DNA from: Batkoa obscura
Lineage: Eukaryota > Entomophthoromycota > Entomophthoromycetes > Entomophthorales > Batkoaceae
DNA: 64,000 nt
Assembly (NCBI GenBank): GCA_030770535.1
Contig: JASVEC010000017.1
Location: 434,001 to 498,000 of the forward strand
Direction of reading: 5' to 3'
Shown: positions 45,691 through 56,653 of the stretch, in pieces
How the letters are laid out: each line of letters begins with the position of its first letter
Position numbering within the stretch: the stretch's first letter is position 1
The notes under the pieces: model-generated
Databases searched by the model: none
The model's input: only the letters and a program-made list of their open reading frames with translations
What the model was told of the DNA's origin: nothing
Program-made: the position numbers and the translations under genes

Positions 45691-45793
45691 TTATGGGAAT
45701 ATATTTTTTTGTTTAAGAATTTTACTGATAGTTTTTCCACTCAAATAGCGCTTAAAAAACGAAAGTGTTGGAATAAAAAAACACCCCCTTATG
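45691..45793 (-). mobile_element. MITE copy (GGGG-tip family), worn
   Basis: ATGGGAATATA at the left and CACCCCCTTAT at the right. The core CACTCAAATAGCGCTT is intact; the tail is slightly shortened. It lies just inside the right inverted-repeat arm. Confidence 0.85.
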
Positions 45794-45825
45794 ACTTTAA
45801 TATTTAATTCACTTTAATTTTAAAA

Positions 45826-47036
45826 AAATTAAAAAATAGAAAAAATTAAAACAAAAAATTAAAACAAAAAATTAAAAAAGGTTAATGTTTTTTATTCAAA
45901 ACAAAAGAAAAGAAAAGAAAAGAAAAGAAAAGAAAAGAAAAGGAAAGTATAAATAGTTAGTAAGTGAATAATAGAATTAAAAGTATTATCTAGTTTATTT
46001 AAGTAAAAACCATCCAGTAGAATGCTTTAGCAACACCACTTTACTATCGCTTGAATGCTGGAAACTATAATAAAATTTATTAATAATATCATAAAACAAC
46101 AGTTGATGAATCCCTTCCATCAGTCGCTTAACTTCACCATCTTACCTCAATCACCTTACCTTTCCTTAAATATCATTAGATGCCTGCTACCCACCCCTAC
46201 CATGGATTAGATTCTGATAACTAAATAACAGTCAATTGGTAATATTCTGAAGCAGTGATAAATAAACCTCCTAACCACTAACTTACCTACTTATTTACTT
46301 ACCTACTTATTTACTTACCTATGCCAACTGCCCACACAATAAGAACTAACTAAAACTACTCAATAATAAGAAAATTGGTAGTAATAAGTTAAAACTTATT
46401 GATAATAATGTTCAAATTAGCTTAAAGCTCAAGTTTGATTGATATTGATTCTAAGGCCTTAGACGAAAGTATAAGCAAACTCAGAGATATTTAAGTTTGT
46501 GAGTATCAAATAGTTTCTATCACCATTCTTCTAATGATAACTCTTAGTATTGATTGTAATTAAACAGCAAAAGAAAATGATGTATTAGAGATTATTTGAT
46601 TTTTATTTCTGGGAAAATTAATGTCACTTATTCTTTTGATTCGATTTCTAGTCTTAGTTGAGGAACTGAAATGATTGGGTTTTAAGGCTTCTATTTTTGA
46701 CTAATTTGCCTATTTTGGTTATTGATGAAAGGCAGCTATTCTGCTGAAGAGTAAATTGTAAGATGATATAATATAGTTGCAAAAATTCAGATAATTTATT
46801 TTTTATTTAAACAATTGACTGCTGTATTTTGTGTAAATAGTTAAAGCAATAATTAAAATAATTAGTTAAAATTAATATAAAATAAAAGTTATTAATTATT
46901 TTAAAACTAATAAGCTATAATGATATTTTAAATAGCAATAATAAGTTTATTATCAAATATCAATTTTAAGTCAGTCAAGTATAATAATTATATATGAAAA
47001 TAGATTTTAAAAAAGATTTATATATATTATAAAGCT
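45826..47036 (-). repeat. Right arm of the large inverted repeat
   Basis: This is the reverse complement of 35889-37150. Outer ends match at the TTTATATATATTATAAAG block. The inner end matches through AAAAAATTAAAAAAGG, with one extra A-rich unit here. The AAAAG tract (45903-45942) is eight units. Together the arms enclose about 8.7 kb with the ceramide synthase, eIF2B delta and carrier genes. Confidence 0.93.
45903..45942 (-). repeat. (AAAAG)8 microsatellite
   Basis: Eight AAAAG units, the shorter partner of the 19-unit CTTTT tract in the left arm. Confidence 0.97.
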
Positions 47037-47270
47037 AATAATCTACTTGAAAAGAATTGGTTCGATATTACATAAAACATATGTAAAGGTAGGATGTATA
47101 TATTAATACTATGGTTAAAGGAACTGAAAAGACATAAAAGTGGCAGAAATAGATTGAAAAATCATTTAGTAAATAGATGATGTAGTTTAATCTGTTAAAG
47201 GGCTAATATTAATCAAATATGACATAACTACCAGTGATAGTTTATAAAAAAAATAAAGTTATCAAACTTC

Positions 47271-47375
47271 ATATGGAGAAGTATTTTTTTGTTTAAGAAT
47301 TTTGCTAACAATCTTTCCACTCAAATAGCGCTTAAAAAATGGAAAAAATAATGAAACCAAAAAACACCCCCATAT
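47271..47375 (-). mobile_element. MITE copy (GGGG-tip family)
   Basis: Full-length, ATATGGAGAAG to CACCCCCATAT. The core is CCACTCAAATAGCGCTT. Confidence 0.92.
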
Positions 47376-48065
47376 GTTGCTTTATCATTGGTTTTACGAA
47401 TAAAACCGTCATTACAATATTGATAACCTTCTGAAGGATTTGGTAAGAACCAAGAGCATAAAATTTTATTGAATAGTAAAGTTTTTTAAGTTTTTTAATA
47501 TTTATTTTATTGAAATTTATTTGAATTTATGTATAATTTTGTTTTTCATTAGTGTGGACTTTTGATTGACCTAGTATATAATAAAACCTGCTCCATACTT
47601 TAATTCTATGATGAAAAAAATTGGTACCTGATATAAAAATAAATATGATGAGAGGAAAAATGGTCTTAGTGATTTTTAAAATCAACTCAATCTGTTTTTT
47701 TAATTTTTAATATTACAAAGTCATAGCATGGATGCACTAAGTTAGTTTTTTTTTAGTAAAGAGTTGTTTATTTAACAGGCATTTGTTTTTGAAATTTCGC
47801 TATTAAAATAATAAAACGTTACACTCTAGATTGATGAAAAATTTCATACATCATTTATTTAAGTAAGTTACGTTAATAGATATTTTAATCTCAAAATTAA
47901 CTCTATTTAATTTAAAGTTATAAAAAAATATAACTAATTTAAAATGTAAGTGCTTATAAATAGCAATTAACTTAATTTTTAGCTATATTAATACCTATAG
48001 TTATATTTGTCAACTTCTTTAGGATCAACATAAAGGACCAATATTTATAAACAAAATTTACTCTT
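47376..48065. other. AT-rich intergenic stretch
   Basis: No frame or repeat is recognised. Confidence 0.5.
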
Positions 48066-48175
48066 TATACGGGGGTGTTTTTTTTTGGCTTCATTGCTTT
48101 TTCTACCTTTTAAGCGCTATTTGAGTGGAAAGATTGTTAGCAAAATTCTTAAACACAAAAATACATCCTCATATT
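48066..48175 (+). mobile_element. MITE copy (GGGG-tip family)
   Basis: Full-length; the left tip is ACGGGGGTG and the right tip CATCCTCATAT. The core is AGCGCTATTTGAGTGG. Confidence 0.9.
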
Positions 48176-48821
48176 ATAATATTTTTACTGTTAAAGGCTT
48201 TTCAAAGTATGTAATTTACAGTTTATCATTTGGCGTTTCCAATATTACCCATTAATTTACTTTTATTACCATCCTTACTTTATTGCAATGATGTTTAATT
48301 AAAACTATTCCGAAAGTTATTATATTCTACTTTAAGGGTATTATACTTTAAATTATTTATAGATCAAACTAATCATAAAATTTATTCTAATTTATAATAG
48401 TTCAAAATTAGAATTCTAGACTAAAAAATTGGCTTAAACAAAAAATATTAAGCATTTATTAAGAACTTAAATGATAAATTGTAAAGCCTCCGTTTTGAAA
48501 TATTAAAATTGTAATTAAATTTTTTTAAACCTTTTATTATATTTAATGATTTTGGAGAAGTGTGTAATTAATTTAGTAAAATTCTTATATAATTATAATC
48601 ATAACAAAGATTAAAAATAACTTATCTATAATTTAAAAATAGTAAACTGTCAATTAATTTCAGTCATTTTAAATTTTACCAAAAAGTCACGATAATTAAG
48701 CCTTAAAAAAGATAGTCTACATCAACTTTAAATATTAATGCCATTAAAGCCTAATTTTATCAACCAGATAGTAAATATAAAGAAACAAAACCCTCTTAAA
48801 ATAACTAAAAGAATCCTTCAA
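48176..48821. other. Upstream region of the modular Cys-rich gene
   Basis: AT-rich. The downstream frame is open from an upstream ATG at 48738, so part of this stretch could be an extended N-terminus or 5' leader. Confidence 0.45.
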
Positions 48822-51692
48822 ATGAAAAGCTTCATTCTATTAACTTTACGGTTAATAGCGTTAACCTCAATATTCTCTCAAAAATGTCCATTACCTACCG
48901 ATTCCTGTCAAGTAGGTTTTAAGACTTTTAAATATACTGATCCAGCTGTACCCCCATGTTGGTTAAGCGTTGGAACAAGCTGGAAATGCTATTCCAGGAA
49001 TAATGGTATATGCAATGTAGCTTTTAATCAAGTCGATATCAAAAGTTGTACTAATCCAACACCTAAACCAGTTTGTCCCCTCATATCCGATGTGTGTAAA
49101 GTTAATAACACTTTATTAAAACCAAATGATACAACAGTACCTTTATGTTGGACAAAGGGGACCGATGGATGGCAATGTTCAGATAAAATCAATAATTTAT
49201 GTGATGTTACTAAAGGTCAAATGGACGTTACCACTTGTAATCTTCCTCCTCCAATTCCAATTTGTCCAAAGGCCACGGATACATGTACCAATGGTAGTTC
49301 TACCTTTATTGCTAATGATCCAACAGCGCCTAATTGTTGGTCAAAAACTACTTCAGGGTGGATCTGCCAAGTAAGCATTAGTGGTGTCTGTGATCCTTTG
49401 AAAGGTCAATTAAGCATATCTACTTGTAACATTCCACCACCAATTCCAACATGCCCAAAAGCAACCGAAACGTGTATTTCTGGCACTAAAACTTTCTTAG
49501 CAAATGATCCAAAAGCCCCGTTATGTTGGTTTAAGACTAATTTAGGATGGGTTTGCCAAGCAAGTACTGATGTTGGATGTGACGTTACTAAAGGTCAATT
49601 GGATATTACAACATGTAATATCCCACCTCCGGTTCCCGATTGCCCAAAAGCCACTGATACATGTACAAATAGTACTCTTATCTTTAGCGCGAACAGTCCA
49701 AATGTACCAAAATGTTGGTCAAAGACAGCCTCTGGATGGAACTGCCAAGGAAATGCTAATATTGTTTGCGACTCTTCAAAAGGCCAACTAGATATCAGTA
49801 CTTGTAACATTCCACCTCCAGTACCTACATGTCCTAAAGCAACTGATATTTGTTCAAACGGTTTCGAATCGTTTGTAGCTAACAATCAAAATGCCCCCCA
49901 TTGTTGGATAAAATCATCTTCTGGTTGGGTTTGTCAAGGAAGTGCTAGCGTTGCATGCGATGCCATGAAAGGCCAATTAGATATTATTACATGCAACTTC
50001 CCACCACCAATTCCTACTTGTCCAAAAGCTATAGAAACATGCTCAAGCGGTAATGTCATATTTGCTGCTAATGATCCAAATGCACCAAAATGTTGGTCTA
50101 AATCCACTTCTGGATGGGTCTGTGAAGTAGCTAATAGCTTTGGATGTGATGCTAGTAAAGGACAATTAGACATTACTACTTGTAATATCCCACCTCCAGT
50201 CCCTACTTGTCCAAAAGCTACCGATGCTTGCTCAAATGGTAATTCCACGTTTGTTGCTAACGATCCAAATGTACCAAAATGCTGGTCAAAGGCTATTTCA
50301 GGATGGAATTGCCAAGGAAATGCTAATATTGTTTGTGATTCCTCAAAAGGCCAATTAGATATTAACATGTGTAACCTTCCTCTACCAATTCCTGCCTGCC
50401 CAAAAGCTACAGATACTTGCTCAAATGTTAATGTCACATTTGCAGCCAATGATCCAAACACTCCAAAATGTTGGTCAAAAACTACCTTTGGATGGAGCTG
50501 TCAAGGAAATTCTAATGCTACATGCGACACTTCAAAGGGCCAATTAGACATTTCAACTTGCGACATCTCGCCTCCAATCCAAAATTGTCCAAAAGCCACC
50601 GATACATGTAGATCTGGTGATGTTGTTTTTGCTGCAAATAGCTCAAATGTACCAAAATGCTGGACTAAAACCACTTCTGGGTGGATTTGCCAAGGAAACT
50701 CTAACACTATATGTGATATTCCTAAAGGTCAACTAGATATTAAATCATGTAATATTCCTCCACCTCTAATCCCAGATTGTCCAAAAGCTACGGAAGCTTG
50801 TTCTTCTGGTACCACAAACTTTAAAGCAAATGATCCAAATGCGCCGAAATGTTGGTCTAAATCATCATCTAGTACATGGATCTGCTTGAATGGCTTAAAT
50901 GGTAAATGCGATGCTACTATTAGTCAATTAGACATCAAGACATGTAATATTCCACCTCCAATCCCAGATTGTCCAAAGACCACCGATACCTGTAGTTCTG
51001 GAAGCGCAAGCTTCACAGTTAATGACCCAAATGTACCAAAATGCTGGTCTAAAACCTCTTCGGGATGGAATTGTCAAGGAAACTTTAATTCTAAATGTGA
51101 TAATTCTAAAGGCCAATTAGATATCAAGGCATGTAATATTCCACCCCCACCTGTTCCTAAATGCCCAACTTCCACCAATACTTGTGATTTTCAAGGACAA
51201 CAATTCAGTCCTAATAGTATTAACGCACCAAGCTGCTGGGCATATACCGCAAATGGATGGAGCTGTATTGCTAAGGTCAACGGTCAATGTAATGCACTTA
51301 AAGGAGAAAAGGATATTTCAACTTGCTCTTTCCCAAAACCACCTATCACGTGCCCCACAAAAAATGATTACTGTTGGTATGGTTACTATCATTTTTATGC
51401 ATCTGAATCATTTGCTCCTACTTGTTGGACTAAAACTAACTATGGTTGGTCTTGCTCCTTTAAATCTGGCGCTTCTTGTGCTAAAAATCAAGTTGATATT
51501 AAAACTTGCTCTATTCAACCTCCTAACAGTTGTCCTGCAAATTATGATAGATGCTATGATAGCTATGGACGCTCTTATTACCGTCATTCTTATGGTACTC
51601 CTAAATGCTGGTCGAAATCTTATTTTGGATGGTTTTGTAGGAACTCGCGTAATGGCTGTAGTTCTTCAGAAACTGATATAACAACTTGTTAG
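48822..51692 (+). CDS. Secreted protein of 15 tandem six-cysteine modules, unknown family
   Basis: Intron-free. The frame is open from an ATG at 48738 (984 aa), but the ATG at 48822 starts a good signal peptide (MKSFILLTLRLIALTSIFS), so I take that start (956 aa). After the signal the protein is made only of modules of about 63 residues (189 bp). The pattern is CP-x4-(T/A)C, a variable segment ending near F-x-A-N-D-P-x-x-P, then CWSK-x4-GW-x-C, C-D-x2-KGQLDI and C-N-I-PPP-x-P as linker. Each module has six Cys and two or three conserved Trp. Fifteen modules can be counted. Modules 3-12 are close to each other; the first two and last three are more diverged. The architecture (secreted, disulfide-rich, Trp-bearing, proline linkers) suggests an extracellular binding or wall protein. 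No enzyme, GPI signal or membrane segment is seen. I do not recognise a named domain. Confidence 0.93.
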   Translation: MKSFILLTLRLIALTSIFSQKCPLPTDSCQVGFKTFKYTDPAVPPCWLSVGTSWKCYSRNNGICNVAFNQVDIKSCTNPTPKPVCPLISDVCKVNNTLLKPNDTTVPLCWTKGTDGWQCSDKINNLCDVTKGQMDVTTCNLPPPIPICPKATDTCTNGSSTFIANDPTAPNCWSKTTSGWICQVSISGVCDPLKGQLSISTCNIPPPIPTCPKATETCISGTKTFLANDPKAPLCWFKTNLGWVCQASTDVGCDVTKGQLDITTCNIPPPVPDCPKATDTCTNSTLIFSANSPNVPKCWSKTASGWNCQGNANIVCDSSKGQLDISTCNIPPPVPTCPKATDICSNGFESFVANNQNAPHCWIKSSSGWVCQGSASVACDAMKGQLDIITCNFPPPIPTCPKAIETCSSGNVIFAANDPNAPKCWSKSTSGWVCEVANSFGCDASKGQLDITTCNIPPPVPTCPKATDACSNGNSTFVANDPNVPKCWSKAISGWNCQGNANIVCDSSKGQLDINMCNLPLPIPACPKATDTCSNVNVTFAANDPNTPKCWSKTTFGWSCQGNSNATCDTSKGQLDISTCDISPPIQNCPKATDTCRSGDVVFAANSSNVPKCWTKTTSGWICQGNSNTICDIPKGQLDIKSCNIPPPLIPDCPKATEACSSGTTNFKANDPNAPKCWSKSSSSTWICLNGLNGKCDATISQLDIKTCNIPPPIPDCPKTTDTCSSGSASFTVNDPNVPKCWSKTSSGWNCQGNFNSKCDNSKGQLDIKACNIPPPPVPKCPTSTNTCDFQGQQFSPNSINAPSCWAYTANGWSCIAKVNGQCNALKGEKDISTCSFPKPPITCPTKNDYCWYGYYHFYASESFAPTCWTKTNYGWSCSFKSGASCAKNQVDIKTCSIQPPNSCPANYDRCYDSYGRSYYRHSYGTPKCWSKSYFGWFCRNSRNGCSSSETDITTC

Positions 51693-52370
51693 TCTTTAAT
51701 GCATTTTTAAAGTACTGAAGTATATTTATTAGAAATAAAACTTTCAAAACTATTTTTTACCTTAATGTTAATTTTTAAATTATTATGAGTAAACTATAGT
51801 TTTTAAAGTTTTATAATAGTATTTTTAAAGGCATTCATAATCTTTTTTTAAACTTACTTGGCCCCAAAAGGATAAACAGTGATTTATTTAAAGGGATGGC
51901 TCCATAGAATACTCTCGAGTGGTGAAATGAACCATATATTCATTTTTTAACAAGAGTTGTTTTTAAGTTTAAACATTAAGGTATACTGTAAATTATAAAA
52001 GAAGCTTGTATATAAAAATAGCCTTACATATAACGCTTAAAAAATGTTATGTCATATTACATTTTCAGTAAAGCGTCTATAATTCTATCCAGAAGGCTTA
52101 TGCTTTTATGCTTTAGATGCTACATAATTTGTATTAATAGAATATAGTTATTATATATTTTATACTTGGTGATTAAAAATTCACACAACTTACACTATAT
52201 GGGGATTATGTTAATTCATTACTCGATAAAGTTCGTTTTGTAAAATATTAGATAAAAATAATAAAAATAATAAAAAGAGTTATTGAAAACAATCGAATTT
52301 ACTCATAGGATTAATTAAAAAAGTATCAATCTATGCTGTAGATAATTATACGATACCAGTAAGTAATAAT
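51693..52370. other. Intergenic between convergent genes
   Basis: AT-rich. The Cys-rich gene and the MFS gene converge here. No RNA or MITE copy is recognised; a TATATGGGGAT tip at 52196-52206 is not followed by the rest of the family. Confidence 0.45.
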
Positions 52371-54005
52371 TTATTTTAAATTTTCTCGTGGAACTAAAGG
52401 CCCGCGATTTTTTAAAGGGATATGCTTTAAACAAAGAGCAGCTATAAAGGAAACAGAAAAGAAAGCAATTCCAGTTGAAAACATAGAGTGGAAACCATCA
52501 ACATAAGATTGAACTACTATGGCTCTAAGCTCTGGTGTCAAAGTTTGAATATAAGTCGATGATTGAAGCAAAGCTCTAATATTGACAGCTGGTGCATTTT
52601 TAGCTAAGGAGGAAGTTAACACGTTTTGATATACAGCTCCTAATACTGCAATTCCTATTACTCCGCCTAAAGATTGTGAAAAACTAGCCATTGATGTTAC
52701 GATAGCTGCATCTTTCATATCAACAGCTGCTTGCGATGCAATTGTATTCACTTGAATACAAAGTCCTATGCCTAATCCAATAAATAAAGAAAAGATAATC
52801 AATTCTGCCCTTAAGATATCAACTCTCATTAAAGATCCCATGAGAGCGGTCCCAATAACACCAATGCCAGCACCAGCTATAGAAAGAGGGCGATAGATAC
52901 CGGTTTTAGCAATAAAAATACCAGAACCCATTGAGCAGAAGACTACTCCTAACATGGTAGCCAAAAGTTCTAAGCCTGAGTTAATAGATGATTCCTCATG
53001 TACAATTTGATAATATAATGGTAGATAAGTAACAGTTGAAAAAAGCATACACCCATTAAAAAAGGCTGTAAAATCTGCAGATATAACATTACAAACTAGC
53101 ACATGCCTTGGTATGATTGGCTCTTTGGATACTTTCCATTGGAAGAAAATAAAAAGAAGTAAGAAAGCAACACCTAAACAGAGCGAAACAATAACTGCTG
53201 CAGAATTCCAGGGATATTGTTGTCCACCCCAATTTAAGCCTAATACTATAAGTGAAGTAAAGATGAGTAAAGTAACTGAACCTAAATAATCGACTCTGGC
53301 TAATTTTTCTTTCATGTTTTCTTTAGAACTAGGCAAATGAAGAAAAAAGCCTATAACGAGCATAGCTAGTAGACAAATTGGAATATTAATATAAAAACAC
53401 CACCTCCAACTAGCTTTTTCAGTAAGGGCACCACCTACCAATGGACCAACAACTGAAGCAACAGCAAAATTAGCCCCAACCATACCCATATATAGCCCTC
53501 TTTTTCCTAATGAAACAATATCGGATATAATAATAACTGAAAGGGAAATAAGACCGCCACCGCCAATACCAGCAATAGCTCGACAAATAATCAACATTTC
53601 AATTGTTTGTGCAGCACCACATAATACTGAGCCAATTAAAAAGATACCAAGTGCAAATAGCATAATGGGACGTCTACCAAAAATGTCCGAGAATTTACCG
53701 TATAATGGTTGGAAAGCGGTAGAAGATAATAGATAAGAAGTAGCAACCCAAGTTACTTGATCAAAAGCATTAAAATCAGAAGTAATATTTGCTAGAGAAG
53801 TGGCAATAATAGTAGTATCTAGGGCTGCTACAAATATCGACAAAACTAAGCCTAGCATAATTAAAAGGAATCTTGTTTTTGATACTTCAACTTTTGGTTG
53901 ATCGAGCTTGGAAGGATTTATTGAAGCTTGGCTTTCTAATTGTTTTTCACTGTTATAGACGCTAAAAGCATCATCGATTTGAGTATCTGTAGAGGACATT
54001 TCCAT
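52371..54005 (-). CDS. MFS drug/toxin exporter, DHA2-like (14 TM)
   Basis: Intron-free, 544 aa. This is a proton-coupled major facilitator of the fungal DHA2 multidrug/siderophore group in the plasma or vacuolar membrane. A hydrophilic N-terminus (about 45 residues) precedes TM1, which contains the family motif LDTTIIATSLANI (motif D1). The MFS motif A lies in the TM2-TM3 loop as GKFSDIFGRRPIM, and the antiporter motif C is present in TM5 as ANFAVASVVGPLVGGAL. WRWCFYINIPI is a further DHA2 signature. About 14 hydrophobic segments can be counted. The first of two closely spaced Met codons (MEMSS) at 54005 is used. Substrate cannot be predicted. No biosynthetic cluster surrounds it. Confidence 0.94.
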   Translation of the reverse strand: MEMSSTDTQIDDAFSVYNSEKQLESQASINPSKLDQPKVEVSKTRFLLIMLGLVLSIFVAALDTTIIATSLANITSDFNAFDQVTWVATSYLLSSTAFQPLYGKFSDIFGRRPIMLFALGIFLIGSVLCGAAQTIEMLIICRAIAGIGGGGLISLSVIIISDIVSLGKRGLYMGMVGANFAVASVVGPLVGGALTEKASWRWCFYINIPICLLAMLVIGFFLHLPSSKENMKEKLARVDYLGSVTLLIFTSLIVLGLNWGGQQYPWNSAAVIVSLCLGVAFLLLFIFFQWKVSKEPIIPRHVLVCNVISADFTAFFNGCMLFSTVTYLPLYYQIVHEESSINSGLELLATMLGVVFCSMGSGIFIAKTGIYRPLSIAGAGIGVIGTALMGSLMRVDILRAELIIFSLFIGLGIGLCIQVNTIASQAAVDMKDAAIVTSMASFSQSLGGVIGIAVLGAVYQNVLTSSLAKNAPAVNIRALLQSSTYIQTLTPELRAIVVQSYVDGFHSMFSTGIAFFSVSFIAALCLKHIPLKNRGPLVPRENLK

Positions 54006-55191
54006 GCTTAGAACAATATTTAGTTAGTCAAATTAAGAACTAAATTCATTGTCTTTATATACTTTTTATGATTACAATTAGACTAATTAATTTCTCATAC
54101 TATTAGAAATTATTGCATGTTTGAATTTATCCCCAATAAGTTGTCACACTAGATTTGATTTACCTAAGTTGGGAATTTCTATTAGTAATCTAGCTTTTAC
54201 CTTCAATTTATTAGCTCCGATCGTTTTATTAATAATTCATACTATATATTTATTGTACAAATGAATCTAGTAAGATAGCTTCTTTAGTTTAAAAAAAATT
54301 CAATATTAAGATTTTAACATACAATAATTTTTTATACAAATCTGATATAAACTATACAATTAACATTAAAATACTGACATATGTTTAAATATAATGTAGT
54401 CAAAAAATACTATGTGAATATTTTTTAAATTGTGCAATGCTAGAAATCATCTAAGCACATTTTTAAAAAATATTAAAAAAATAAGCCGAAGGTCCGATTT
54501 TAGATAAAACTTCATTATAGTGTTTAAATCATTCGCTAGTATTACACAATTTTAGAAATATTCATGGCTAACTGAAGATAAATTAATGAGCTCTGTCATA
54601 AATGGGGCATAAATATTTTTGATGTTGATTTGTGATATTGTTTTCTTTGTATTAAATATTGTATCAAACCCTATATTAAGATCCTATACATTATAGCTTT
54701 TTTTGAGCTTTTTTTGAGCTTTTTTTAAAAGTCCGATTTAATAAAATTAGCCAGATAGTATTCAATATATCTAATATGCCTATATAAAGGCTATCATTTC
54801 TCTATGGTTTTGTTTAATAAACTATTTTTCATAAAAGTATGACAGCTTTAAAGTAAATTTAGTTTAATACCAGACATTAATATAAAATTATAACGATATC
54901 TGGCTATAAAAATATCATAAAGTTTGAATCTAGGTTTATGAAATTAAATTAAGAGATTGAGTAAATTAGTATTAAAATTAGTATTTAATATAAAATCTTT
55001 AATCCAATATAAAATAGTTAAATTAGAAAACGATTCTAATTGTTGATAGCATTTAACAAATTGTGTAAAAAAGCTAAATATTAGCTAAGCTTCATAGCAT
55101 ATTGATTTTGACAACCTATTTGAAATATGATTATTTGAATATTTATTAGTGAACTATGTCTCTTTTTATCTAATATTTGATTTAATTTAGC
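54006..55191. other. Gene-free stretch upstream of the MFS gene
   Basis: AT-rich. A short tandem repeat of GAGCTTTTTTT-like 11-mers occurs near 54692-54727. No gene is visible. Confidence 0.5.
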
Positions 55192-55299
55192 ATATGGGGG
55201 TGTTTTTTTTGACTTCATCACATTTTCCATTTTTTAAGCGCTGTTTGAGTGGAAAGACTATTAGTAAAATTCTTAAACAAAAAAGTACATCCACACATA
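55192..55299 (+). mobile_element. MITE copy (GGGG-tip family)
   Basis: Full-length, ATATGGGGGTG to CATCCACACAT. The core is AGCGCTGTTTGAGTGG. Confidence 0.9.
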
Positions 55300-55704
55300 A
55301 TATTTTAATTTGTAACTACTGTTACTACTATTAAAAAAAATTCATGTACTATAATAAATAATAGTATACTTTTATATTATACTACTTTATTATTTAAAAC
55401 AAAATTGAATTTCAAAAAATCACACTTAAAATGTAGTTTATTTTAAAAATAAATTATAAGTTTGAGTATTGAAATATTAAACATTTACAAAAACTATCTT
55501 AAAATAATCATTTTGGATTATTGTGTAAATATTACTATGTATACATATTAAAGAAAATTATCATATATCTAAATATTATCTTTTATGCTAAAACTTTTTT
55601 ATCTAAATTATTCTGATTACAAGGAACACTACAGAAACAATACTTGAATAAACTAATTTATAACATTTTTAATAATAAACTTCATGCGAATATGTCACTA
55701 TATA
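55300..55704. other. AT-rich intergenic stretch
   Basis: Nothing is recognised between two MITE copies. Confidence 0.5.
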
Positions 55705-55811
55705 CATATGGGGATGTATTTTTATGTTTGAGAATTTTACTAACAATTTTTCCACTTAAATAGCGCTTAAAAGATAGAAAAGATAATGAAACCAAAAAAA
55801 CATCCTCATAT
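55705..55811 (-). mobile_element. MITE copy (GGGG-tip family)
   Basis: Full-length, ATATGGGGATG to CATCCTCATAT. The core is CCACTTAAATAGCGCTT. Confidence 0.92.
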
Positions 55812-56653
55812 TTATATTAAAAACTCTACATAAGTTGAAGCATTAGAGTTTCTTAATTAAATTTTTCTATCTACATTTTTACAACAAAGCGTAAAGTGTT
55901 TACATTAACTTTATACCAATTTTATCAAAAAACTTTTGTTTTTGATATACAAAAAAATGATAAAATTTAACTCTGTTCTAACTTTAATTTAATCTTTCAA
56001 TAACAATGTTGATTCATTATACAGTTTTCATTAATACATTGCTACATATTGTTTCTATAATTTTTAATAAATATGTACCAAATTGAAAAGCTTTATTTAG
56101 ATTAATAAACACCAATACAAACACATACTTTTTATATATACAAAATATTTATTTTTATTTGGTTAAAAAATTGTTCTTTTTAAAAATATACGTTAGGGCA
56201 GCATTTATTAAATTAAATTAAATTAAAAGATAAACATAGTTTAAGAGAAAAACTTACTGGAATTAAACAAAGTATTTAGGCTAGAGGCGATTTTAGTAAG
56301 GAATTCTCATCCTTGCTTATATCCCTTTTATTAAAAATGCTTTTTATTCAAAACATTCATATTTAAAGTGGAATAAAAAACAAAGCAGAATGATGAGAAA
56401 AATATAAAGGCGAAATATAAAGATAAAATATAAAGAAACAATAAACTGGCTTTATTAAAATTAACTGGTTTTGCTATTTTATTGCCATCCACTCAGTTAA
56501 GCTATCAGCTTGTTTGCAACATTTGCAAACTAAATTAAAAAGTACAAAAATTATAAAAATGGTAAAAATTTAAAAGAATTAATAAATTAAAAGGGTTATG
56601 TAATAACATAATAAATTAAGCTAAAAGAAACAAAAAGGATTTACTTTTCTTTT
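55812..56653. other. Upstream region of the trypsin-like gene
   Basis: AT-rich. An A-rich leader precedes the ATG (AAACAAAAAGGATTTAC). No specific element is recognised. Confidence 0.45.

Noticed and set aside
49200-51150. CRISPR-like array of regular repeats
   Set aside because: The regular repeats are in-frame protein modules with substitutions at silent sites; there are no constant repeats with unique spacers.
49126-51681. Long alternative frames on both strands over the Cys-rich modular gene
   Set aside because: They arise because the 189-bp repeat unit is a multiple of three, so open alternative frames repeat too. Only the + frame has a signal peptide and conserved Cys/Trp spacing.
52196-52300. 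Additional MITE copy starting TATATGGGGAT
   Set aside because: Only the tip matches; core and right tip are absent.
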